Part shown: piece by piece, positions 43,272 to 51,280 of the stretch | Numbering within the stretch: the first letter of the stretch is position 1 | Layout of the letters: every line of letters begins with the position of its first letter | DNA from: Effrenium voratum | Lineage: Eukaryota; Sar; Dinophyceae; Suessiales; Symbiodiniaceae | Reading direction: 5' to 3' | Length of the DNA stretch: 64,000 nucleotides | NCBI GenBank assembly: GCA_963377175.1 | Contig: CAUJNA010000485.1 | Span: 91,338 to 155,337 of the forward strand | Made by a program: the position numbers and the translations under genes | The notes under the pieces: generated by a model | Seen by the model: the letters and a program-made list of their open reading frames with translations, nothing else | Told to the model about the DNA's origin: nothing | Database searches by the model: none

Positions 43272-43477
43272 GGACCTCTAGCAATTAATGCCCCCTTGCT
43301 TGATCCACCAGCAAGTCCAGTCGCAAGGGGCTTCATGCGCGGGTTCCCTTGGGAGTGGCCTTCAATCAATGTTGTACGTTGTTTGCGTCGCCCACTTTAT
43401 CTCACTGCTAATTGTTTTTGGTTGTCGCCATGCGACTGAGTATGCTTGCGCAAACACCAACGCAGCCCCGGCAGGTC

Positions 43478-44104
43478 GCCACATCAGAGATGCAGCGCAA
43501 AGCCAGCTTGAAGGGGGAGCTCGAGGTCTTTGCTCCGTCGCTTGGCTGCTTGCGGGCTACGTCTTCCTTCCTGGACCTTGCTGCGAGGGAGGCGGCGGAG
43601 GCGAAGGGCGTAATCCAGTTGGCTGCAAGCCGAGCCGACTCCTTGCTCAAGCTGATTGACGGAAGCTGGAGGTTCATCGAGAAAATCCCCCCCTGCCACG
43701 AGGAGCGAGACTACCGGCTTGCGTTGGCAAAACTTAGCCAACAAATGGCGTCTGACAGCGTGAAGTTGAAGGGTCAGGCTTCGGACATCACATCTGCCTT
43801 GGAAGCTTGCCACGCAGCAGGCCCTTTCTCGGAGGCTGCTTACTCCCTTTCGCCCAAATCCATTGCGAGCAGCGGGCAGGGCATCGCCCAAGTTCTTGTC
43901 ACCCATGTCACTTTTTTTGCTGCTTTGACTTTGGCGCGGAGCCCCCACCTTGGCGGCAAGTCTGAGCAGAGCCGCGTTGCTGCGCGGCAGCTGCAAAGCC
44001 TGTTGATGACGCTTCTCCGTGCTGAGCTCCCAAAGACACCCCAGCACGATCAGCTGCCAGATGACGTGCTGCGCAGCTTCTTAGAGGAAGCTGCAGCTGC
44101 TGTG
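43478..44104 (+). CDS. Further exon of the large transposon gene
   Basis: The frame begins about VATSEMQRKASLKGELEVFA after an acceptor-like CCCCGGCAG and continues through FLDLAAREAAEAKGVIQLAA to LPDDVLRSFLEEAAAAVP, where a GC-AG type intron may start (GTGCCG/GCCTGAGG). The helical, Ala/Leu-rich composition matches the preceding exon. Confidence 0.45.
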
Positions 44105-44208
44105 CCGGCCTGAGGTGGAAAGGCATTGCGTTGCACTTGCAATATGGAGGTTCAAAGTATGTGTGTTAATTGCCATCAATGACGATGATGGTGGTTGATT
44201 GTTTGCAG

Positions 44209-45623
44209 CGACGGCAGTGCTTGACTTTGTGGCTAAGGTGAAAGCTTCTCTTGGGTCATGCGACTTGGACGTGGCTAAAGACTGGGCTGCAGCCTGCGTG
44301 ACCCGGAAGGATTGCGGCAGGCTGTGCCGACTGAAAGTTCCCACAGTCACATCGACGCCCCAGATGGCTCCGAAAGACGCGCCGTCACTTGGGTCGTCAC
44401 TTGGGTTGGCTTCAGGAAAGACTGAAGCTGAAACCCTTTCCCCGGCCCCAGCTGTCCCAGCTGTGGCCTCCACTGCGGGCGACGCATCGCCCGCCGCCCC
44501 GGCCGGACCAAAGCCTACGCAGAGCACACAGGCTGCAAGCCCCCAGGCAGAGGCAGAGGAGCAGCAGGCAAAGGAGTGCTCGCTGGAAGACCTGCTAAGC
44601 ATGAGTGAAGCAGACTTTCTTGAGGAGCTTTCTCTTTCCCTCCAGGAGACAGCTGATCCAGTCGATGTCTCTTCTGGAGAAGAAAACGGCAGCAAAGACG
44701 AGGGAGCAGATCGAAAGCGCAAAGCTTCGACCCTAGAAGGCTTGAGTCTAGCCCCTCTTGCCTTGACTGATGAAGTTGCACCCTCCACTCGGCAGGACCT
44801 GGCAGGCTCAGAGCCCAATGCCAATGCCAATGCCGCAAATGCCCCCAGCCAGCAAGAAACTTCTGAGAAGGCCGTGGGCCGTGCTCCAAAGCAGCTAGCA
44901 GTTGGCCCTGGCAAGGAAAAAGTGCAGCAAGAAAAGGAAGCCTTGTCCAAGCAGAAAGTTGAGGAAGCCAAGTCGCAAGCCAGCGGGGCTGTCCTGGCCC
45001 CAGCCAAGACTGTAAGCGCTGAAGCCAGCAAGGACAAAGCAGCCAGCGAGAGCGATAGCAAGCTGACGCAGAGCCCGCTTCCACTGAGCATGGCAGACGC
45101 GGCTGGCAAAAGCTGCAAAGAAGGCCACAAGAACAAAAAGGACAAGAAGGACAAGAAGGACAAGACGGACAACAAAGACAACAGTGACAAGAAGAAGAAG
45201 GACAAGAAGGGCAAAAAGGACAAAAAGAAAGACAAGAAGGACAAGAAAGACAAGGAGAAGAGGAGCAGCGATGAGAAAGCACAGCGAGCGCCCAAGAAGA
45301 AAGCGGAGAATAAGGCTGCAAAGGCCCCAAAGGCAACTGCCAAAGCGAAAGCAGCTGCCAAAGCGAAGGCGGAGCCAAAGGCAGGCTGCAAGAGAGCGGC
45401 AGCGGGCCAGATGGAGGACGACGACAAGCCCTTGGGCAGGTTGTTTTGCCCCAGCAAAGCTGTGAAGGCAGCCGACGTGGCCGCAAAGAAGCGCGCTGCC
45501 AAGGCCAACGCAAGATCCTCCGTTGCCGTGGGCTTAGGGCAGCAAGCCGTCAAAAGTGGAAGCGGCTTGGCAGCTGCGCTGAGCAGCCGGGGCCCTTCAA
45601 CTGCGGCTGAAGACGTGAACTAG
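44209..45623 (+). CDS. Last exon of the large transposon gene, Lys/Asp-repeat C-terminus
   Basis: An acceptor GATTGTTTGCAG ends at 44208. The exon starts ATAVLDFVAKVKASLGSCDL, passes through a Pro/Ala-rich linker and an acidic part (LEDLLSMSEADFLEELSLSL), then a long KKDKKDK-type run (about 45130-45290). It closes with Ala/Lys-rich sequence to TAG at 45621-45623. Such Lys/Ala tails resemble histone-H1-like DNA-binding tails. That role is inferred from composition only. One AAGGCCGTGGGCCGTG word (44868-44883) is translated in frame as KAVGR. Confidence 0.5.
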
Positions 45624-45928
45624 AACTAGGCAAGCAGCGCTGCTGCTTGACATCATACGATGCGAGTCTGGCGAGGCAGTCAAATGCGTTGCTTGATAGT
45701 TGCTGCAAGACTTGTTTTATTTGTGAGCGGCTTGTTCAGATGCAGTAACAGCAGAGTGTCTCAGATTCCATTTGCCTCGGCCGGCTCAGTGACGTAGTTG
45801 CAAACCAATGGTCTCCTAACATGTGCGCACCATGCCCCCAAGCGCGTTAATATCTGACATATGCACGAAAAGCACTCCGCAAATCCACAGCAACTGGCAG
45901 GGTTTTTGTTGGGCGCCCGCCGCGCGCG

Positions 45929-46254
45929 ATGGCATCTTCCCAGCGGAGGCTGACGCCCAGGCCGACAGTCGACCCGGAAGAGGTTGAGCAAGAGACGCTG
46001 CACTACCTGTCCAAACGATGCCTTTCTGCTGGAGACCTTTTGAGTGGAAAGTGGCTCTTCAAGGTGGCAGAGGAGAACGCGGAGACGTGCGCAGGCTGGC
46101 GAAGAATAGGCCTCTAGGGCCGGAGTGCCAGCTGCAGTGGGCAAGTTGTTGCTCGGGGAGCGAGGGGGCACGCTTCGTAGTTGACGCTATGAACGACGTT
46201 TTCTTGCGCAACGGCTCCTCATGCCGCTGCGTTCAGCTGCGAGCTTGCTGCTGA
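45929..46254 (+). CDS. N-terminal part of the DNA cytosine-5 methyltransferase, frame broken
   Basis: ATG at 45929 opens MASSQRRLTPRPTVDPEEVE and continues to WLFKVAEENAETCAGWRRIG. Near 46110 the protein-like frame shifts to LGPECQLQWASCCSGSEGAR; CSGSEG (46147-46164) stands where the SAM-binding FxGxG motif I belongs. A third frame then gives AAAFSCELAAEK, with FSCE resembling the motif II acidic position. These changes within 150 bp mean the gene is either damaged or misassembled here. The spacing and order still match a C5-methyltransferase start. Confidence 0.6.
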
Positions 46255-47571
46255 GAAAGGATAAGTTTTGTCAACAGCTGCGGGAAGATGGTCCTAGACC
46301 GAGTGCAAGGCGCGGCGCTGCCTGACAGCGCAGCGAGCCAAGCTGTTGAGCAGGCTGACCTTCCGTGCGTCTTCAGTGACATATTGGACATGGGCGATGA
46401 GCAGGCTCAGTGCTCGCAGCACTCTGGACTCTGCCGTGTCCCCTCCGTTGACTTGCTCATCTTGGGGACGTCGTGCAAGGATATGTCAAGGGCAAACCCT
46501 GGTTCAGTTCGGCGTGAAGCAGTTCTTCTCCAGCAGTCAAGTAAAGGAGGCAGTGCGCAAACCTTTCGAGGATTCTTGAAATACCTGGACGTTCATAAGC
46601 CTCCGCTGGTGCTGTTCGAGAATGTTGACTCCATGCAAGACTCCAAGGCGGGGGGGCAAAGCAACGCGGACATTTTCCAGGCTGAGGTCTCTGCTCGTGG
46701 CTATGAGTCCCAGAGTGTTGTTCTTGATGCGTGCCAGTTTGGCTTGCCGGCAAGAAGACGACGAGTGTACGTGCTTTTGATCCGTGTTGGGGGCAATCCT
46801 CTGATGACATTTGCTGGAAGGCCGTTGCATGCCGTGTTCACAACCTTCCGCAGCCTGCTGAGCGGGTGCTTGAGGAAAGCTCCCTGCGCAAGTCAGGTGC
46901 TTTTGCCCTCAGACGATTTGGCAGTGAGAGAGGAGTTGAGTGCCCGTCAACAAAAAGCAGAAGAATCTGCGAAGAAGCAAGGGCAGCGAGAGGCAGGCCA
47001 GTCTGTGGGTGCGAGGTGGGCTGAGCAGCACATGCAGTACGCTGAGAACCTGAAGCTTCGCTGGGGCAAGGCCCCGCGCCCTGAACTTGCTCGCAATCCT
47101 TGGTTCCAGTGCTTGACTGAGAGGGAGAAGGACGCGCTGCCGTTATGCCAAGCGGCGCTTCCAAGTTCCATGTTCCGGGACACGTCGCAGAGCATTGGCA
47201 GGATTAATGCTTCCACGTGGTCGGCTGATGCTGGGGCCCACGTGGCGCCGACCATCCTCCCAAAGCAATGCTTGTGGATTGAGTTGGGCGAAAACTCCCG
47301 CCCCATGCTGGGGCGAGAAGCCCTCACAATGCAAGGCTTTCCGGCTTTGCCGTTTCTTGAGGTTGTTGAGAAGTCGCAGCACGCGCTGCTGCGATCGGCA
47401 GCTTGTGCCCCCAGCGAAAGTCTTATGCAGGACCTTGCAGGAAACGCAATGTCCTTGCCAGTGGTCTTAGCTATGCTGCAGTGTGGCTTTGCGGCAGCTA
47501 CATGGAGCAGCTGCCGTGCGCCAAAGGCAGCTGGTGAGACACCGCTTTCCAAGGATGAGGCCCGCTTTTAG
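46255..47571 (+). CDS. Cytosine-5 DNA methyltransferase, catalytic part
   Basis: A 427-codon frame from ATG 46288 holds the C5-MTase motifs in order. Motif IV is LILGTSCKDMS, with the catalytic Cys at 46474-46476 inside TSCKD instead of the usual PPCQ. Motif VI is FENVDS (ENV, 46618-46626), motif VIII is QFGLPARRRRVYVL, motif IX is RPMLGREALTMQGFP, and motif X is QDLAGNAMSLPVVLAML. A variable 130-residue part between VIII and IX would be the target-recognition region. It would transfer methyl groups from SAM to cytosine C5. Carried by a transposon, it could methylate the element or its host. Exon joining at the C-terminus is inferred from the next feature. Confidence 0.85.
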   Translation, partial: ERISFVNSCGKMVLDRVQGAALPDSAASQAVEQADLPCVFSDILDMGDEQAQCSQHSGLCRVPSVDLLILGTSCKDMSRANPGSVRREAVLLQQSSKGGSAQTFRGFLKYLDVHKPPLVLFENVDSMQDSKAGGQSNADIFQAEVSARGYESQSVVLDACQFGLPARRRRVYVLLIRVGGNPLMTFAGRPLHAVFTTFRSLLSGCLRKAPCASQVLLPSDDLAVREELSARQQKAEESAKKQGQREAGQSVGARWAEQHMQYAENLKLRWGKAPRPELARNPWFQCLTEREKDALPLCQAALPSSMFRDTSQSIGRINASTWSADAGAHVAPTILPKQCLWIELGENSRPMLGREALTMQGFPALPFLEVVEKSQHALLRSAACAPSESLMQDLAGNAMSLPVVLAMLQCGFAAATWSSCRAPKAAGETPLSKDEARF

Positions 47572-47686
47572 GGGACCACCTTTTTTGCAACTGCGCGCGC
47601 TTTGTTCGGGGGCTGTAATTGCATTGCAAGAGCCTAGCTAATCAGGTGGGAAGAACACCGGTCAAGCAGCTTGCGCCCCCTTGCAG

Positions 47687-47824
47687 GACATCCAGGCAGC
47701 GATGGCAGGCTTGCGCGCTTTGTCGGAGAAGGAGCCCGCTGAGGCCGCGCCTCCCGCGAGTGCGCCCACTGCTTTGGGCGAGCGCTTGCAAAAGCGAGCC
47801 CGGGCAAAGTACAGCCAGCTATAA
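47687..47824 (+). CDS. Probable last exon of the methyltransferase gene
   Basis: An acceptor CCCCCTTGCAG ends at 47686. The exon reads DIQAAMAGLRALSEKEPAEA and ends LQKRARAKYSQL before TAA at 47822-47824. There is no start codon context, so it should be spliced to the upstream catalytic exon. A GC- or GT-donor near 47530-47570 is expected. Two copies of the GGCCGTGGGCCGTG-type word follow directly. Confidence 0.5.
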   Translation, partial: DIQAAMAGLRALSEKEPAEAAPPASAPTALGERLQKRARAKYSQL

Positions 47825-48159
47825 AGGGGAAGGCCGTGGGCCGTGTGCGTGCGGTAGAAGGCCGTGGGGCCGTGCGCGCCAGCGTGCGGACAAGGCCGCT
47901 CCCCTTGTTCACTTGTAGGTAGCTCTAGGCACGGTGTTGCCAGCTGGAGATAGGATGCGTGGTTGCGTGAAAAAAGTGCTTGCAGACTGCCCTGCTGTTT
48001 CATCACCCTGCGCGGCTTCCCTTCCCTCAGGAACTGTGCAGTTGGGCAGCTTGTGATATAACTATTGGGGCCGAGCGAAGTTGTATTATTGATATATCGA
48101 CACTGCAATATTGCGAGGGTGGAAGAGCCAGAGGCAAGCCATGTCGAATCTTAGGGGGA

Positions 48160-48335
48160 TGGTGGGAGAAACTTTTCGAGATATATGGGGTGTTCCAAGA
48201 TGATCAGGATGTTTTGATATTGTGTGAAACATGTTGAGGTTTTTGGGAAACTTTTCTTGATGTGTGAGAAACTTTTAAAGATTTTTGAAAAACATGTTAA
48301 AGATTTGTGGGAAACTTTTTGAGATTTTTGGCCTT
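48160..48335 (-). repeat. Right subterminal repeats
   Basis: (G/A)G(G/A)GAAACTTTT occurs at about 48165, 48244, 48265 and 48309, each followed by an AGAT or TGAT word. In reverse this resembles the left-end units (AAAAGTTTC, CATCTT). They are candidate transposase-binding sites. Confidence 0.55.
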
Positions 48336-48374
48336 CTGCTTTTGTTACATAAGCTACCTGAGCATTTTAGGTAG

Positions 48375-48400
48375 TGCACAGGCCTCTTAAATACAGCCAA
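48375..48400 (-). repeat. Right terminal inverted repeat of the DNA transposon
   Basis: TGCACAGGCCTCTTAAATAC then AGCCAA is the inverse of the left terminus with about three differences. Confidence 0.85.
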
Positions 48401-48408
48401 GGAATTCC
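48401..48408 (+). repeat. Target-site duplication of the DNA transposon, right copy (GGAATTCC)
   Basis: Second copy of the 8-bp site, followed by the continuing LTR sequence TTCGGCC, exactly as in the 5' LTR. Confidence 0.9.
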
Positions 48409-48525
48409 TTCGGCCATATTTGTGTCTTTGACACGCACACCGTGCGTGGACGGCTACTTGCAGGTGAAAAGGTTTGCGGCAGCGCGGACCAGATCAGAGA
48501 GGTTGAATCTCTGTTGCCAGTCAAA
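48409..48525 (+). repeat. 3' LTR of the copia element, second part
   Basis: 117 bp identical by eye to 27158-27274, ending CCAGTCAAA. The target copy ACCTG follows at 48526-48530. Confidence 0.92.
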
Positions 48526-48530
48526 ACCTG

Positions 48531-48660
48531 GGCGGCGGTGGTCACTCAGAAGTGTTCCACGGTTGTTGATCGCACAGCCCGCAACATGGCCTGCCCGACT
48601 AAGGCCACTTGGGCTTGTCTCCAAATTAACGGCCGGGGGCCTCCAAATGGCTGGTTTGTC
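48531..48660 (+). CDS. Candidate host exon, right half
   Basis: The frame AVVTQKCSTVVDRTARNMAC continues the frame that precedes the copia element. An exon end after CCCGACTAAG/GCC (near 48602) is possible. No family is recognised. Confidence 0.3.
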
Positions 48661-49249
48661 CTTGAATTCGCGTTATTGTCACCCTCGAAAGAAATACCCC
48701 CCACAAAGGTTTGCCTTTACAACCAACCCAAAAGGGTATCGCGCCTCAGGGGCAATCTTAGCCAGGCGTCGCCGAGCGGCGAAGCAGAAGAGGCCTTGCG
48801 GCCAAGAGGGGATACGTCGTTACACGCCCACTTCAGGGGGGTATCTCAAAAATAGGGCCATGCCCAAAATCGGATCCAACTTGCTTTCGACATTTCTTTG
48901 AAGCAACCCCAAAAACCTGGTGCCATCATCAAGGCAAGGATGCTTGACGTGATGATACAACCGTATTTATATATTGTTTATAGTTCCTTGTGGGGGTGGC
49001 AGGTTGGGCTTCGAGTTTTGGTGGTCCCCCATCGGTTTGTGGGTACACTGTCAGCAACTTGCATGATCTCCATCAAAACATCCACTAGTTTCTTCTGAAG
49101 TCAGGAGGGAATGTTGAGGGGATGCGCCACTATAAAATAACGGTCAAGCACAAAGCATCGGGGGCTTCGCTATTTTCCAACGTGCAGAAGGGTAACCACA
49201 TACTCTGGCAGACTTTGGCAGCTGCAGGCATTGCCAACAAAGACGACCT
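48661..49249. other. Non-coding stretch
   Basis: No gene or repeat copy is recognised. Confidence 0.4.
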
Positions 49250-49382
49250 GAGCCACAATCAAAACCATGGTAGATGAAGGTTAGTAAGGGGCAGTCCCAG
49301 CCAGAAATAGTTGCGGCCGCCTTCTTAATTCTTTACATGGTTCTGGGTAGACCATTTTAATACCGGGCTTTGATTGTGACTC
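49250..49382 (+). repeat. Family B element
   Basis: GAGCCACAATCAAAACC and GGGCTTTGATTGTGACTC are inverse ends. The interior has GATGAAGGTTAGTAAGGGGC, TTGCGGCCGCCTTCTTAATT and TTTACATGGTTCTGGGTAG. The flanks ACCT and ACGT are a near duplication. Confidence 0.85.
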
Positions 49383-50287
49383 ACGTTGGCCCGAAAGAAG
49401 ACGGACAGGTCCCAACAGACCTCGCATGTGGCCGGGCGAGGTGTGCCAAACATGCTGCAGGCTTTTATGTGCCTGCGCATGGTCACCTTGCCGCGAGCCA
49501 GGAAGCAGACATCCTAGCGGAGGAGTTCTATCGTGTGTCCAACCTCTATCAGGCACAGCTCAAGAATTACACATTTGAGGTATCTGATCGGACCCGGGGA
49601 TTGATTACTTGGCCTTTTTCCGAAGGTCTGCGACCATCCCCATCCCATAAGGTTTGGGTGTGGGACCGTCTCGCAAAGGATGGGTGTTTCATGTTTCTTG
49701 GCCACCCCTTTTTTGGGGTTTCAGAGGGACACCAGAAGGACATCGCCTCTATTTTGAGACCCCCAATTCGGAAAGTTCGCGATTTTTGGAGTCGGCCTCA
49801 GTTGCACATACGGCTGCCTGTCGCTGCTTGCAGATTCTCTCCGTGCCGTCTCTGCGGAAGATCTACGATGAAGGTGGTGTGGAAGGACTTGCCATGCCCA
49901 GCCGGCAACAAATTGGCTCCGAGAAGAAAGCACCGGCAATTGTTGGGGATCGGTTCATGTGTTCATAGGTGGTTCTCAAATTGACGATCAACATAGGATT
50001 TGGTCCCCTCAAATGGTTGATTTACTTTTGGTTTCCCTTTAAGATACCAACTAAAGTTTTAAAAGGAGACCCTACAGCCCAAAATATCATTGGGGAAAAT
50101 GCAACTGATCGGGAACCTGAAAGAGGGGGTGCCAGCCATTTGAGACAAACCCGGTCTGACATCACCGGTCCGGAAACTGGAAATCCCCCCGATCTATTAC
50201 AATGTTTTTCAGTGGATGGTCTAGTAGCCCAGGATTTCGTTTATCGTTTTGGTCACCGCTGGGAATCTCGCTTGGACAGCCCTCCCT
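49383..50287. other. Non-coding stretch
   Basis: Open frames at 49370-49984 have no motif. An inverted phrase pair (GGGTTTCAGAGGGACACC near 49726 and TTTGAGACCCCCAATTCGG near 49753) suggests part of a short element. Confidence 0.35.
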
Positions 50288-50375
50288 TTGGTTGTTCTGC
50301 ACCCATTTTAGAACCTATTTTAGTGGTTGGGTTGGGATGTTCCCTGGCGGAAATCAGGATTTTGACCCATGGCCA
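50288..50375 (+). repeat. Family J element, right part
   Basis: CCTATTTTAGTGGTTGGGTT, GGGATGTTCCCTGGCGG and GATTTTGACCCATGGCC. The left terminus is not recognisable. Confidence 0.55.
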
Positions 50376-50579
50376 CATCACGTGAGCTGACAAAAAATCG
50401 TTGGTTCTGTCGGTATGGTAGGACCTGGGACATTTTCCCACCATCAGAAACCGCACCCAATGTTCCCTTCTCAATTTGGGGAGCCTAGCCTCGGCCGCCC
50501 ACCTCGCGCACGCCCGAAACGCCCGAAACGCGAGCGCGTCTGGCGCGCGCCTGGCGCACGCCTAGCGCAGAGCGCGGCA

Positions 50580-50664
50580 GGCGGGTGCCGGCGTTGTCCA
50601 AGGGGCTGCTGGAGCCGGAGCGGGTTCTGAAGATGGCCCAAGGCATCAAGGCCAGGAGGCGATA
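50580..50664 (+). CDS. Candidate terminal exon
   Basis: The frame VPALSKGLLEPERVLKMAQG IKARRR ends in TAG near 50662. The sequence is helical and basic and looks like a protein C-terminus, but it has no identified upstream exon. Confidence 0.3.
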
Positions 50665-51159
50665 GCCATCCGATGTTATGTTCTTTATTTTTGTTTAAAG
50701 TTTTTAGGTTCTTTTAATTGTCCTGTTGTTTTTATCCTTTTTTCGAGTCCACCGATTCTGCTTGCGACATACCCATTTGGCCACTGGCCACTTGTTTTTT
50801 CCAGGACAAAAGGACACCACCATCTTGGGGCTTTGGTTGCACCAGGTTTCACGCCCGAAAAACACGCCCAAAGCGGACAGAGATGAGACCAGGGCAAGAG
50901 GGCCCGGAAGAATCATAGTGTCCTTTTTGGGAGTTACTACCCTTAGGCTTGAAAAGGGACCACAAAAAAAACAGCATTTGAGGCAGACCCTGGTTGTGGC
51001 CTGGTGCAGTTGCATCAAATGGCACTTGTTGAGGGGCGGCATGTGTCCTGATTCGCTCGGCAGACTCCGACGAAAGTGCGGGAGAGTCTGCTGTTGCGCG
51101 GGGCCCTCGGGGTCGCAATGTCTCAATTGCAGTTGAGAGACGGTCCATGTTTACATCAC

Positions 51160-51276
51160 CTAGGTCCCCCAGCTAGTGCCCTTTCTCACCCTTTTTTTGG
51201 TTGGGAGGGTTCCCCTACTAAAATGGACCAGTGAAAAAGGGTACCCTGATTCTTACCTCTGTACTGGAGGACCTAG
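51160..51276 (+). repeat. Family A element, TCAC duplication
   Basis: CTAGGTCCCCCAGCTAGTGCC opens and ACTGGAGGACCTAG closes. TCAC flanks at 51156-51159 and 51277-51280. This copy shows that family A makes a 4-bp duplication. Confidence 0.88.
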
Positions 51277-51280
51277 TCAC

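Larger units (their letters stand above)
34783..48400 (+). mobile_element. 13.6-kb DNA transposon carrying a DNA cytosine methyltransferase
   Basis: The boundaries are exact because the interrupted LTR has an intact partner. The termini TTGGCTGTATTC... and ...AATACAGCCAA are inverse, with further pairing through GGCCTGTGCA (about 26 bp). Subterminal repeats lie inside both ends. All recognisable genes point the same way and have introns: a transposase-like gene with an HMG-box-like part (35267-39600), a large Cys-cluster/Ala/Lys-rich gene (40236-45623) and a cytosine-5 methyltransferase (45929-47824). A 21-bp satellite lies at 39765-40015, and a 16-bp word AAGGCCGTGGGCCGTG is scattered through it. 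The superfamily is not settled: the 8-bp duplication and an ER-FS motif near the transposase end recall hAT. Confidence 0.88.
27071..48525 (+). mobile_element. Ty1/copia LTR retrotransposon, 3' LTR split by a 13.6-kb DNA transposon
   Basis: The element has 204-bp LTRs, a primer-binding site, and a Gag-Pol domain order of zinc knuckle, protease, methyltransferase-like domain, integrase, reverse transcriptase and RNase H. Integrase before RT is the copia order. The 3' LTR is in two pieces (34696-34782 and 48409-48525) separated by a complete DNA transposon. By eye the 204 LTR positions are identical at the two ends, which implies recent integration. The coding region nonetheless changes frame about five times (near 29900, 30590, 31705, 32710 and 33040), so as read here the copy cannot make an intact polyprotein. 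Confidence 0.93.

Noticed and set aside
44081..45553. 490-codon minus-strand frame rich in Leu/Ser/Phe
   Set aside because: It is the complement of the Lys/Asp/Ala-rich exon. The plus strand has the start, splice acceptor and consistent composition with neighbouring exons.
34783..48400. Polinton/Maverick or retroelement nature for the 13.6-kb insertion
   Set aside because: There is no polymerase B, integrase, protease or capsid gene, and the duplication is 8 bp, not 6. There are no LTRs or poly-A.
34783..48400. Firm assignment to the KDZ/Zisupton superfamily
   Set aside because: The duplication size fits, but I could not find the KDZ catalytic signatures in any frame. I left the superfamily open with hAT as the alternative.
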